NCBI RefSeq assembly: GCF_001434095.1
Contig: NZ_AZDS01000001.1
Coordinates: 124,001-188,000 of the forward strand
DNA: 64,000 nucleotides
DNA from: Fructilactobacillus fructivorans
GTDB taxonomy: Bacteria > Bacillota > Bacilli > Lactobacillales > Lactobacillaceae
Reading direction: 5' to 3'
Below are positions 54,625 to 63,519 of the stretch, piece after piece. Under the pieces are notes generated by a model, which was not told the origin of the DNA, ran no database searches, and saw nothing but the letters and a program-made list of their open reading frames with translations. The stretch's first letter is position 1. Each line of letters begins with the position of its first letter. The translations under genes were made by a program, and so were the position numbers.

Positions 54625-55102
54625 AAATAGAATCTTAATTTGGATACTTACTGCTTTACTGTTTGTTCTTTTACTTACCCTTGATCAGGTTTCAAAGTCA
54701 TGGATTCGTTTAAATATTCCAACGGGAAGAGACATTTCAGTAATTCCTGGAATTCTTTCGCTCACTAACATTAATAATACTGGAGCAGCCTGGAGTTTTC
54801 TTTCAGGAAAATCATTTATTTTTGAGATCATTGCAGTTATTGCTGTTTTCGTTTTTTTGTTTTTCATTTACTTTGAAAGAAACCATACTGGTTATCTAAT
54901 TGGTTTAACGTTAATGCTGGCAGGAACCATTGGAAATCTATTGGATCGTTTTTTGGTGGGCTCCGTTACTGACATGATTCAGTTAGATTTTATTAATTTT
55001 CCTATTTTTAACGTTGCTGATTCATGTGTAACGATTGGAGTAATTGTGTTATTTTTAGTTATTTTATTGGCAAAACCTGAAAGTGAAAAACATGCAGAAT
55101 AG
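54599..55102 (+). CDS. lspA: Lipoprotein signal peptidase
   Basis: Membrane aspartic protease that cleaves prolipoproteins. 167 residues, four hydrophobic helices. Motifs: LDQVSKSWI, NINNTGAAWSFL, GTIGNLLDRFLVGSVTDMI (first catalytic Asp) and FNVADSCVTIG (second). The ATG at 54599 overlaps the fhs 3' end by 26 bases and has little ribosome site, so translation is probably coupled. Its stop overlaps rluD. Confidence 0.95.
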   Translation: MKKSLAYSKNRILIWILTALLFVLLLTLDQVSKSWIRLNIPTGRDISVIPGILSLTNINNTGAAWSFLSGKSFIFEIIAVIAVFVFLFFIYFERNHTGYLIGLTLMLAGTIGNLLDRFLVGSVTDMIQLDFINFPIFNVADSCVTIGVIVLFLVILLAKPESEKHAE

Positions 55103-56009
55103 AGAATTTGAAGTTACAAGAAAGAATGAAAGACTAGATAAACTAGTTGCAGATCATTATGAAGACTTAAGCCGTAGCAGAGCCAATGAACTCATCAAAG
55201 AACACTTAATTTTGGTTAATGAAAAGAAGGAGAAACCAAAGTATAAATCAAAAATCGGTGATTTAATTCAAATTGCAATTCCTGAACCAAAACCATTAGA
55301 TTTAACTCCACAAGATATTCCATTAGATATTGTTTATGAAGATGATCAAGTTATCGTGGTTAATAAGCCTCAAGGAATGGTAGTTCATCCGGCTCCTGGA
55401 CATCCCGATCATACCTTAGTAAATGCGTTGTTGTATCATACAAAACTTTCATCCATTAATGGAACAGTTCGTCCTGGAATTGTTCATCGAATTGATAAGG
55501 ATACTTCTGGGTTACTAATGGTAGCAAAAACCGATGTTGCCCATAAATCATTATCGAAGCAACTAAAGGAAAAAACGAACCGAAGAAAATATCTTGCATT
55601 AGTTCATGGTAATATTAAAGAAAGTTATGGGACAATTGACGCCCCCATTGGAAGGTCAACAAAGGATCGCAAAAAGCAGGCTGTTATTACTGGAGGAAGG
55701 CCTGCTATAACACATTTTCATGTTCTAGAGCGCTTTGGCGGTAAGTACACGCTTGTGGAATGTCAATTAGAAACGGGAAGAACTCATCAGATTAGGGTTC
55801 ACATGAAGTATATCGATCATCCCCTTGTGGGTGATCCATTATATGGTCCAAAGAAAACAATTAAGGGAAATGGTCAGTTTTTGCATGCTGCGGAATTAGG
55901 CTTTAAACATCCCACTACTGGTGAGGAACTAGATTTTAAAGTTCCAGCACCTTCAATCTTTTTAAAAACAATTGACCAATTGAGAAAAGAATATCCTGAT
56001 GTTGAATAA
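55092..56009 (+). CDS. rluD: Large-subunit rRNA pseudouridine synthase (RluD family)
   Basis: 305 residues. N-terminal S4 domain (ERLDKLVADHYEDLSRSRA), then the catalytic domain: VNKPQGMVVHPAPGH, GIVHRIDKDTSGLLMVAKT containing the nucleophilic Asp, and ETGRTHQIRVHMKYI. Targets by family are U1911/1915/1917 of 23S rRNA. Start either ATG 55092 or the in-frame GTG 55083; neither has a strong ribosome site, consistent with coupling to lspA. Conserved lspA-rluD-pyrR order. Confidence 0.92.
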   Translation: MQNREFEVTRKNERLDKLVADHYEDLSRSRANELIKEHLILVNEKKEKPKYKSKIGDLIQIAIPEPKPLDLTPQDIPLDIVYEDDQVIVVNKPQGMVVHPAPGHPDHTLVNALLYHTKLSSINGTVRPGIVHRIDKDTSGLLMVAKTDVAHKSLSKQLKEKTNRRKYLALVHGNIKESYGTIDAPIGRSTKDRKKQAVITGGRPAITHFHVLERFGGKYTLVECQLETGRTHQIRVHMKYIDHPLVGDPLYGPKKTIKGNGQFLHAAELGFKHPTTGEELDFKVPAPSIFLKTIDQLRKEYPDVE

Positions 56010-56558
<549 letters not shown>

Positions 56559-56581
56559 AGCAGATCTGAAGAGGTTTGATT

Positions 56582-57655
56582 ATGACTAAAAGATATTTAA
56601 TCTTAAATGATGGAACTTCATTTGTAGGAAAATCAATTGGGGCGGAATCAACCGTCACAGGTGAAATCGTGATGAATACCAATCTAAATGGTTATCAAGA
56701 ATCAATTACGGATCCGATTTATCACAATCAAATAGTAGCCTTTTCGCAACCCTCAGTAGGCAATATTGGAATTAATCGGAAGAACTATGAATCTATTTTA
56801 ACTTCAGCAAAGGGAATCGTAATTCATCATAGTGAAGATATTTCAACAAGTTATCTAAAAAAGATTTCTTTAGATTCGTTTTTAACACAGCGGAATATTC
56901 CTGGAATTACTGACATTGATACCCGGTACTTATTAAAATACATTATGAAGCATGATATTGCTAAGGCAAGTTTGGTTGATGTCAACGATGAGCATGCATT
57001 TGATCAATTGAATGCAGCAGTTTTAAGTAATCAACAAATTCAACAAGTTGCCACTCCTAAACCATACTTAGTACCAGGAAATGGTAAAACAGTAGCCGTC
57101 TTGGATTTTGGATTAAAAGAGGGCATTGTTAGACAACTTGCTCAAAGAGATTGTAATGTGATTGTTTTACCCTTCGATACTTCTTACCAAGAAATCATCG
57201 ATCTTGATCCAGAGGGGATTATTTTATCTACAGGACCTGGTTCTCCTCACGAAATTGATGATAGCGTTCTAACCACCATTAATCAGCTGGAACATGCGCT
57301 ACCTGTTTTTGGTATGGGATTAGGGCATGAGTTACTTGCCATGGCTAATGGTGCTAGTGTTTATCGAATGAAGTTAGGTCATCATGGAAGTAATCATCCC
57401 ATTAAGAAAATTATCACTAATCAAATTATCTATGCTAATCAAGCTCAAGATTACGCGGTTGATCCTGATTCTATTGATACCTCAAAACTAATTGTGACAT
57501 ACATAGATTTGATAAACGGAACTGTTCAAGGAATTAGACATCGTGATTATCCAACTTTTTCTGTTCAATTCTCGCCAGACGGTTCCAGCGGTCCAACTGA
57601 TAGCATTGATCTGTTTGATGAATTTCTAGAAAGTATTACAGCACACGGGAGATAG
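56582..57655 (+). CDS. carA: Carbamoyl-phosphate synthase small-subunit-like protein without glutaminase active site
   Basis: Normally CarA hydrolyses glutamine and passes ammonia to CarB. The 357-residue frame is intact, with the N-terminal CarA-specific domain (LILNDGTSFVG, NTNLNGYQESITDPIY, NIPGITDIDTRYL) and a class I glutaminase fold. The active site is gone: the nucleophile motif G-I-C-L-G-H-Q reads G-M-G-L-G-H-E (Gly246 for Cys269 of E. coli); the N-H of QNHG reads A288-Q289; the H-P-E triad reads S331-P332-D333. Nearby structural motifs (LGHHGSNHP, SGPTDSIDLFDEF) are kept. ATG 56582 has GAGG 7 bases upstream. It overlaps nothing and is 4 bases before carB. It cannot use glutamine by the known mechanism; a scaffold or regulator role is a guess. 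Confidence 0.88.
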   Translation: MTKRYLILNDGTSFVGKSIGAESTVTGEIVMNTNLNGYQESITDPIYHNQIVAFSQPSVGNIGINRKNYESILTSAKGIVIHHSEDISTSYLKKISLDSFLTQRNIPGITDIDTRYLLKYIMKHDIAKASLVDVNDEHAFDQLNAAVLSNQQIQQVATPKPYLVPGNGKTVAVLDFGLKEGIVRQLAQRDCNVIVLPFDTSYQEIIDLDPEGIILSTGPGSPHEIDDSVLTTINQLEHALPVFGMGLGHELLAMANGASVYRMKLGHHGSNHPIKKIITNQIIYANQAQDYAVDPDSIDTSKLIVTYIDLINGTVQGIRHRDYPTFSVQFSPDGSSGPTDSIDLFDEFLESITAHGR

Positions 57656-57659
57656 CTTG

Positions 57660-60176
57660 ATGGAAAACAAGTTAAAAAAGATATTGATAGTAGGAGCTGG
57701 CCCATCTGGGATCGGTCAAGAATGTGAATTAGATTCAGCAGCTTTTCAAGCTCTTCACGTTTGGAAACGGCTTGGAATTGAAACTTTCCTATTGGATAAT
57801 AATCCGTATTCCGTCATTTTACAGGAAATGAATGCTGATCACGTCTATATAAAGCCAGTTAACACTGATAATGCTAAACATGTTATTGAATCGGAACACG
57901 TTGATGCTATTACATCAGTTTTCGGTGGGGTCAATGCATTAAAAGTCATCCAACGTCTAAACAAAAATGGCATATTGGAAGAAAACAATGTTGATATTAT
58001 CGGATTAAATAAAGATAATATTGATCTCTTTAATAATGAGAATCGGTTAAATCAGCGATTAAAAGAATACGGTATCCCAACACCTGACTATTACATCGTT
58101 AGTAATTTTGATGAATTAAGAAATGTAATTGATAAGATTTCTTTCCCAATTTCGGTTCGACCACTTGATCCTAAAACCCGACAACAACGTTCAATTTTTC
58201 AAAATATGGAGCAAGTTACAAATGAAGCAGATAATATTTTTGATGAATCTAAATCCGGTAAATGCTTAATTGAACGAGAAATTGTGGGCTACAAGGAAAT
58301 TGGGACAGTCTCCTTACGTGACACGATGGGGACTAAAATGATGATCTCATCCTTAGAAGACATGAATCCGGTTGGAGTAAATTCAAATGATTCGGTGGTT
58401 TTTACGCCATCACAAACTCTAAGTGATACACAGATTCAAATGATCCGTTCTATTTCTTTTGAAATCATGGATGTGTTGGGTATTAAGGGTGTTTGTCATG
58501 TACAATTTGCCCTTAACGCTGAAACCGATGATTGTTTTGTGTTAAAAGTAAATCCAAGCTTTAACATGAGTACGACACTGGCAGCTAGGTCAACCGGGTA
58601 TCCAGTGGCATTAGTAACGTCACAATTATTGTTAAATTATCCAATTATGAAAGTAAAGTTACCAGAACGTTTTCACAAATTTACTTCAATTTTACAACCA
58701 ATAAGTGATCATATTACCGTTAAAATCCCAATTTGGCCATTTGAACAATTACCTGAAGCAGATGCACGACTTGGGACGAAAACTAAATCAATTGGATCAG
58801 TAATTGGGGTAGGACGTAGTTGTGAGGCAGCGTTATTAAAGGGAATTAGAAGTTCGCAGTCTAGTCCAAAAGATGTTCTACCTAGTTATTCTGAATTATC
58901 TGAAGATGAATTAATTTCCCAATTAATTCATCCCACTGATATTCAGCTTCCCATTTTATTTGAAGCACTTTCACGACATTACACGGTAGAGGATTTACAT
59001 GAATTGACTAAAATAGATCGATTTTTCTTCATTGTGATGGCCAACATTGATCAAAGTCGCTCTTATATTCTTCAACATCAAAATGATCCAAAAGCATTTC
59101 GCCTTGCACATGAAATGGGATTTGGTGATGGTATGCTGTCATCAATTTGGCACATTAACATTGATAAGTTGCGAAGAAAAGATTCTTACAAGACTTACAA
59201 AATGATTGAGCCAACGGCAGGGGAATTCCCAGAACAAATTAATTCCTTTTATGCCAGTTATGAAATCGATAACGAATCTAATCAAATTGGAAATAAGACA
59301 GCTCTTGTTATTGGTAAAGGTCGAAATAAGATTGGACCAAACGTTGCTTCTGACTTTTATACGAGCGAGTTATTGATCCAACTAAAAAAAATTGGTTTTA
59401 ATACTGTAATCCTAAATAATAATCCTAATTCAGCTTCATTAGCTCCAATGATGAGTGATAAACAATATATTGAACCCATTCAACTAGGTGAGATTTTAGA
59501 TGTGATCCAGACCGAAAAACCAAAGTATGTTTTTTTGCCTGGAAATCGCCATTTTTTGATTCGTGAACTTAGTAAATATGCTGAAATTAATTTAGTTATT
59601 TTACCACCAAATCAAAAAAACGCAGTCTGGTATGGATCTCACGTTGATTTTGCCTTTGATCTTCTGGTAACTGATGATCAAATTATTCCAATTTCAACAG
59701 TTGGATTTAAATCAGAAGACGGCAGTGATGATATTAATCTACAAACTGACTACTACGTTCCTTACGGAAAAGATGCCTTGAACATTGATAGCTTAGTGCA
59801 AAAAGCAAAAGTAGCCGTTAAAAACCAAAACATTCACGGCCTAGTTCAAGTACTTTTTTATAAGGATCAGGACCAAATTAAGATTACCGGAGTAAGACCA
59901 CTTCGAATTACTGAGACGGTTCTTTTAAATATGTCTACAGGAATTAATTGGATTGGTGTTTTGGTTAGAATGGCTACTGGACATCTAAATATTGAAAAGA
60001 TTAAAAAAGAAGTCCCTAAAATTGATTCATCGACTCATTTTACGGTTATGCAAGCTTCTTTTCCATTCAAGCAACTTGGTGTTTATGATTATAAGAAAGA
60101 CCGATCGCTTGAATCGGGAGCAAAACTGTCAATTGGATATACTATTAACGAAGCGACCAAAAAACTATTAAAGTAG
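57660..60176 (+). CDS. carB: Degenerate carbamoyl-phosphate synthase large-subunit-like protein
   Basis: 838 residues with no internal stop, versus about 1060 for active CarB. N-half (1-400) keeps the fold: GAGPSGIGQECELDSAAFQA, NNPYSV, GVNSNDSVVFTPSQTLSD, RLGTKTKSIGSVIGVGR. But the Gly-rich ATP loop after VRP (GGTGGG in relatives) reads DPKTRQQRS (residues 169-177), and the Mg site E-x-N-P-R reads K296-V-N-P-S. The oligomerisation domain is present (YTVEDLHELTKIDRFF). The second half restarts with VIGKGRNKIGP, but its ATP-grasp is collapsed to under 200 residues, VNPRSSR reads VRPLRIT, and the C-terminal MGS-like regulatory domain is absent. Starts at ATG 57660 or TTG 57657. Catalysis is very unlikely. 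Confidence 0.88.
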   Translation: MENKLKKILIVGAGPSGIGQECELDSAAFQALHVWKRLGIETFLLDNNPYSVILQEMNADHVYIKPVNTDNAKHVIESEHVDAITSVFGGVNALKVIQRLNKNGILEENNVDIIGLNKDNIDLFNNENRLNQRLKEYGIPTPDYYIVSNFDELRNVIDKISFPISVRPLDPKTRQQRSIFQNMEQVTNEADNIFDESKSGKCLIEREIVGYKEIGTVSLRDTMGTKMMISSLEDMNPVGVNSNDSVVFTPSQTLSDTQIQMIRSISFEIMDVLGIKGVCHVQFALNAETDDCFVLKVNPSFNMSTTLAARSTGYPVALVTSQLLLNYPIMKVKLPERFHKFTSILQPISDHITVKIPIWPFEQLPEADARLGTKTKSIGSVIGVGRSCEAALLKGIRSSQSSPKDVLPSYSELSEDELISQLIHPTDIQLPILFEALSRHYTVEDLHELTKIDRFFFIVMANIDQSRSYILQHQNDPKAFRLAHEMGFGDGMLSSIWHINIDKLRRKDSYKTYKMIEPTAGEFPEQINSFYASYEIDNESNQIGNKTALVIGKGRNKIGPNVASDFYTSELLIQLKKIGFNTVILNNNPNSASLAPMMSDKQYIEPIQLGEILDVIQTEKPKYVFLPGNRHFLIRELSKYAEINLVILPPNQKNAVWYGSHVDFAFDLLVTDDQIIPISTVGFKSEDGSDDINLQTDYYVPYGKDALNIDSLVQKAKVAVKNQNIHGLVQVLFYKDQDQIKITGVRPLRITETVLLNMSTGINWIGVLVRMATGHLNIEKIKKEVPKIDSSTHFTVMQASFPFKQLGVYDYKKDRSLESGAKLSIGYTINEATKKLLK

Positions 60177-60209
60177 AAAAGCAAGATGCTATTTTGCATC
60201 TTGCTTTTT
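60177..60209. terminator. Bidirectional terminator between carB and rqcH
   Basis: AAAAGCAAGATGC pairs perfectly with GCATCTTGCTTTT around TATTTT, T-runs on both strands. It ends the operon ebsA/fhs-carB. Confidence 0.92.
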
Positions 60210-61919
60210 ATTATTTTCTCTTAGATGTTTTACAATTTCATCACTCGGAGTTACGTACATTGTACTCTGACCACGATAGGTAACAAATCCAGGTTTACCA
60301 CCATTAGGTTTCTTGACAGCCTTTACCTTAACGTAATCAACTGGCACATTTGCTGATTCTCTTGCCTTAGAAAAGTAGGCAGCAAGTTCAGCAGCCTGTA
60401 AAACAGTTTGCTCACTAGGATCGAAAGAACGAATGATAACATGAGATCCATGAATGTTTTGAACATGAAGCCAGGTATCACGCTTGTCAGCTGTTTTTAA
60501 GGTTAATTGATCATTTTGAAGGTTATTCTTACCAACGAGGATTACATCGCCATCATCAGAAATAAACTTTTCGGGTTTACTAACTTTACGACGTTTTCCG
60601 GCATTTTTCTTTGTTTTTTTAATGTATCCGCCGTCTTTTAATTCGGTCTTGATATCACTTAAATCTTGAGGATTGGCAATCTCAATCTGAGATTCAATAT
60701 TATCAAAATAGTCGATTTCTGATTGACACTCTTGAATCTGTTTTATTACGTAATCCTTAGCATTTCTTTTTTTATCATATTTTTTAAAATATTTTTGTGC
60801 ATTCTCTGAGGGCGAAAGAGCAGGATTAAGGGATACTACAATATCTTTATTATCGTCATAAAAATTGGGTAATTTGATACTCTTAGAACCAACTTTGACT
60901 TGATTCAAATAGGTCATTAAAATTTCACCTTTGATACGGAGATCGTCAGCATGTTCTGACTCTTCTAAAGTTTTTTGTAGTTTTTTGAGCTTTTTGTGGT
61001 TCTTTTTTAATTCATTTTTCGTAATTCGGATTAGTTGGGACCCTTGCTCTCGAACACGTTCGCGTTGAACTTTTGTTTGATAATATTCATCAAGCATTGA
61101 ACTCAAATTATCGAATCCTTGCTGTGGCTCGATCCCAATGTAAGGGAAAGCGGAAAACTGTAATTTCCCCTTAGAATCATCACCAATCACTGGTTTAGGA
61201 CTATCAAAATGATTAAAGAATTCCCAGTATTTTTGCTTGATGGATGATCCTGAGACATGAAGTGCACTAGCAAGTGCATAAGCAGTATCAGTTCCAAGTC
61301 CTTGAAGATACTTGCGAAGTTTACTAGCAAACACGTCAACGTTTGGAAATTCACGGTTGATTCGTTCGATTCGAGTTATTTCATTATCTTGGACTTGAAA
61401 GGGATCCACCAAATTTTGCTTGGGGGGTTGGATATACTTGGAACCTGGCAGAATGGTACGATAGCGATTCTGAGAAGAAGAAATTCTTTTCACCGAGTCA
61501 ATGATAGTTGAATCCTTAGCCTGGACTAAAATAATGTTACTATGACGAGCCATAATTTCAATTACTAGCACTAGTTCTTCTATATCTCCAAGTTCATTTC
61601 TGGTATTGAAATGAAGATGAATAATTCGATCATTATTAACCTGATGAACTTTACTAATAAAGCTCCCACTAAGATGTTTCCTTAACGTCATTGCAAAATT
61701 AGTTGGAACTTTGGGATTAGTAAAGGGGACGTTTGTAATTTGAGCCCGTGCGTAAGACGGGTTTGCTGAGAGTAATAATTGATAATTATTATGGTTAGAA
61801 CGAATGGTTAGTATGATTTCGTTGGGATAGGGTTCATTTATTTTAGAAACTCGTCCATTTAACAAGTCGTTTTTTAACTCTTGATTCATTGCATGTGTAA
61901 ATGATCCGTCAAATGACAT
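60189..61919 (-). CDS. rqcH: Ribosome quality control factor RqcH (NFACT family, formerly FbpA)
   Basis: Binds stalled 50S subunits and adds C-terminal alanine tails in Bacilli. 576 residues: NFACT-N domain from residue 1 (MSFDGSFTHA, PSYARAQIT), helix-hairpin-helix region, a coiled-coil middle (about 270-330, Lys/Glu-rich), and the C-terminal NFACT-R domain (VGKNNLQND, DTWLHVQNIHGSHVII). Start ATG 61919 has AAGGAGTG 9 bases upstream; the frame extends 3 codons further. Older names call it a fibronectin-binding protein. Often found next to this lspA-pyrR region in lactobacilli. Confidence 0.93.
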   Translation of the reverse strand: MSFDGSFTHAMNQELKNDLLNGRVSKINEPYPNEIILTIRSNHNNYQLLLSANPSYARAQITNVPFTNPKVPTNFAMTLRKHLSGSFISKVHQVNNDRIIHLHFNTRNELGDIEELVLVIEIMARHSNIILVQAKDSTIIDSVKRISSSQNRYRTILPGSKYIQPPKQNLVDPFQVQDNEITRIERINREFPNVDVFASKLRKYLQGLGTDTAYALASALHVSGSSIKQKYWEFFNHFDSPKPVIGDDSKGKLQFSAFPYIGIEPQQGFDNLSSMLDEYYQTKVQRERVREQGSQLIRITKNELKKNHKKLKKLQKTLEESEHADDLRIKGEILMTYLNQVKVGSKSIKLPNFYDDNKDIVVSLNPALSPSENAQKYFKKYDKKRNAKDYVIKQIQECQSEIDYFDNIESQIEIANPQDLSDIKTELKDGGYIKKTKKNAGKRRKVSKPEKFISDDGDVILVGKNNLQNDQLTLKTADKRDTWLHVQNIHGSHVIIRSFDPSEQTVLQAAELAAYFSKARESANVPVDYVKVKAVKKPNGGKPGFVTYRGQSTMYVTPSDEIVKHLRENNKKQDAK

Positions 61920-62015
61920 ATATAACACTCCTTTTTACTTCATTGTCCAGTATAACTTATATCTTCTCGTACATCACACGAATATTAAATCGCTAATCTT
62001 GTATTAGGCAATTAA

Positions 62016-62024
62016 TGGTATAAT
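62016..62024 (+). promoter_or_regulatory. Extended -10 promoter for marR-fakB
   Basis: TGGTATAAT (TGnTATAAT) ends 19 bases before the marR ATG; TTGTAT further up is only 14 bases away and so probably not the -35. Confidence 0.6.
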
Positions 62025-62043
62025 ATTTTATGGAGGAATATCA

Positions 62044-62463
62044 ATGAAAAATAGTTTAACTGCTCTTAGAGTTGTAGGAAAAATCCATCAACAACAGCTT
62101 CAAGCACTTACTAAAAAATCAAATCTTACTATTTCAGAGTGGCAATTATTGATCGCTATTACTGACGGTTACACTACGCAAGAATCCCTTTCACAGTCAA
62201 TGGAATTGGATACATCAACTTTATCGCGACAATTAAAACGACTCGTTGAAAAAGAAATGATCCGTAAAAAGGCTGTCGGGCAGGACAAGCGTCAGTTGAT
62301 CTACAGTATTACTGATAAGGGTAAAAATGCCTGCAATCAGATTAACTCTGATTATGCAGATCTTTCCACACGAATTTTTAATCAGTGGACAGACGAAGAA
62401 AAGAATCTTTTAAAAATTTTGCTCAACCGATTAGAAACAAGTATGAAAAAAATCCGTAAATAA
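62044..62463 (+). CDS. MarR-family transcriptional regulator
   Basis: 139-residue winged-helix regulator: ISEWQLLIAI, the recognition-helix region LDTSTLSRQLKRLVEKEMI, the wing (GQDKRQLIYSITDKG) and a C-terminal dimer helix. TGGAGGAA precedes the ATG. It lies 14 bases before fakB on the same strand and probably shares its transcript. FabT, the fatty acid repressor of lactic acid bacteria, is also a MarR protein, but this sequence does not obviously look like FabT. Ligand unknown. Confidence 0.9.
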   Translation: MKNSLTALRVVGKIHQQQLQALTKKSNLTISEWQLLIAITDGYTTQESLSQSMELDTSTLSRQLKRLVEKEMIRKKAVGQDKRQLIYSITDKGKNACNQINSDYADLSTRIFNQWTDEEKNLLKILLNRLETSMKKIRK

Positions 62464-62477
62464 GATAGGTGAAAAAA

Positions 62478-63341
62478 ATGAAGACAGCGATTGTCGCTGA
62501 TAGTACATCATATTTATCTAAAGAAGATCTCAAAAAATATAATGTTCATATTATTCCAATCTCCGTAATCTTCGACGGTAAGGACTACCGTGAGGGAATC
62601 GATATTACAAATGATGAGTTTTATAAAAAGCTTCAAGAATCGACCAAGTTGCCAACAACTTCACAGCCACCAATTGGTGCTTTAGTGGAGGAATATAATA
62701 AACTAGCTGACGAAGGTTATGATGCAGTTATTAGTATTCATCTTGCATCAACCATATCGGGAATGTATCAGGCGGTTTGCAATGTGTCAAAAATGATGGA
62801 TAACATTCAAATTTATCCATTTAATTCAGGAATTACCGTTGATCCAATGGCTGCTTTAGTTAAGTACGCTGCTAAATTGGCTCAAGAAGGCGTTAATCCG
62901 AGCGAAATTATCGATAAATTAAAGGGATTACGTTCTACAATCGACGAACTCATTGTGGTAGACGATTTAGATAATTTAGTAAAAGGCGGACGCTTATCGA
63001 ATGCTAGTGCTTTTGTTGGTGGGTTATTAAACATTAAACCGATTTTAACTTTTGATAATCAAACGGATGAAATTGTAGCATTTGATAAAGTACGATCAAA
63101 GAAAAAAGCACTTAAAAGAGTGGAAGATTTATTTTCGCAAGCAGTTGAAAAGGCGGATTATCCAATTGAAGTAGCAGTGATTGATGCTAATAATCCAAAA
63201 GAAGCAGATATTTGGCAAAAAACTATCCAAGATAAATATCCGAACATGAAAGTGAGTCGCGGATACTTTGGCCCAGCGATTGGAACACATCTTGGTAGTG
63301 GGGCACTTGCTTTGGGTTGGATTAGAGACATGAGCAAATAA
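62478..63341 (+). CDS. fakB: DegV-family fatty acid-binding protein FakB
   Basis: Binds a fatty acid and presents it to FakA for phosphorylation. 287 residues: IVADSTSYLSKEDL, TSQPP (lipid-head Ser/Thr loop), ISIHLASTISGMYQ, LDNLVKGGRLSNASAFVGGLLNIKPIL and a C-terminal GPAIGTHLGSGALALGW. ATG 62478 is preferred with AGGTGA upstream; the in-frame GTG 62469 overlaps that site. FakA is at 15690-17396. Which fatty acid it prefers cannot be told. Confidence 0.92.
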   Translation: MKTAIVADSTSYLSKEDLKKYNVHIIPISVIFDGKDYREGIDITNDEFYKKLQESTKLPTTSQPPIGALVEEYNKLADEGYDAVISIHLASTISGMYQAVCNVSKMMDNIQIYPFNSGITVDPMAALVKYAAKLAQEGVNPSEIIDKLKGLRSTIDELIVVDDLDNLVKGGRLSNASAFVGGLLNIKPILTFDNQTDEIVAFDKVRSKKKALKRVEDLFSQAVEKADYPIEVAVIDANNPKEADIWQKTIQDKYPNMKVSRGYFGPAIGTHLGSGALALGWIRDMSK

Positions 63342-63353
63342 AAATAAAAGGTG

Positions 63354-63359
63354 TATAAT
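63354..63359 (+). promoter_or_regulatory. Candidate -10 for the riboswitch-folT transcript
   Basis: Perfect TATAAT lies 20-odd bases before the riboswitch and after the fakB stop. A clear -35 is not seen. Confidence 0.4.
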
Positions 63360-63379
63360 TAATAATGTTCTAAAAATTT

Positions 63380-63475
63380 AGGAGTAGGATCTAGCGCGTT
63401 AAGTGTCGGCGGAACGGAATGTGAACGCTGAACGAAAAACTAATCGTTTGCGGTGCTAGATCCGCATTCGCCACT
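63380..63475 (+). ncRNA. Tetrahydrofolate (THF) riboswitch
   Basis: Conserved core elements in order: GGAGTAGG, the ATCTAGC arm, GCGTTAAGTG, a P3-like hairpin region, ACGAAA, CGGTG, the pairing arm GCTAGAT and CCGC. These match the THF aptamer of Firmicutes folT/folE leaders as I know it. It lies directly upstream of folT. Confidence 0.9.
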
Positions 63476-63519
63476 ATATTGCCATTTTTGGTGGCAGCTC
63501 CACTTAGGAGATGTCAATT
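63476..63519 (+). promoter_or_regulatory. Expression platform of the THF riboswitch with sequestered ribosome site
   Basis: CTCC (63498-63501) can pair with GGAG (63507-63510), the folT ribosome site, around ACTTA. Alternative pairings GCCAC/GTGGC (63470, 63491), TGCCA/TGGCA and GTGG/CCAC compete just upstream. This points to control of translation start rather than termination, since no T-run follows. Confidence 0.6.

Noticed and set aside
56559-56581. PyrR-binding attenuator between pyrR and carA
   Set aside because: The gap is only 23 bases and shows no antiterminator or T-run.
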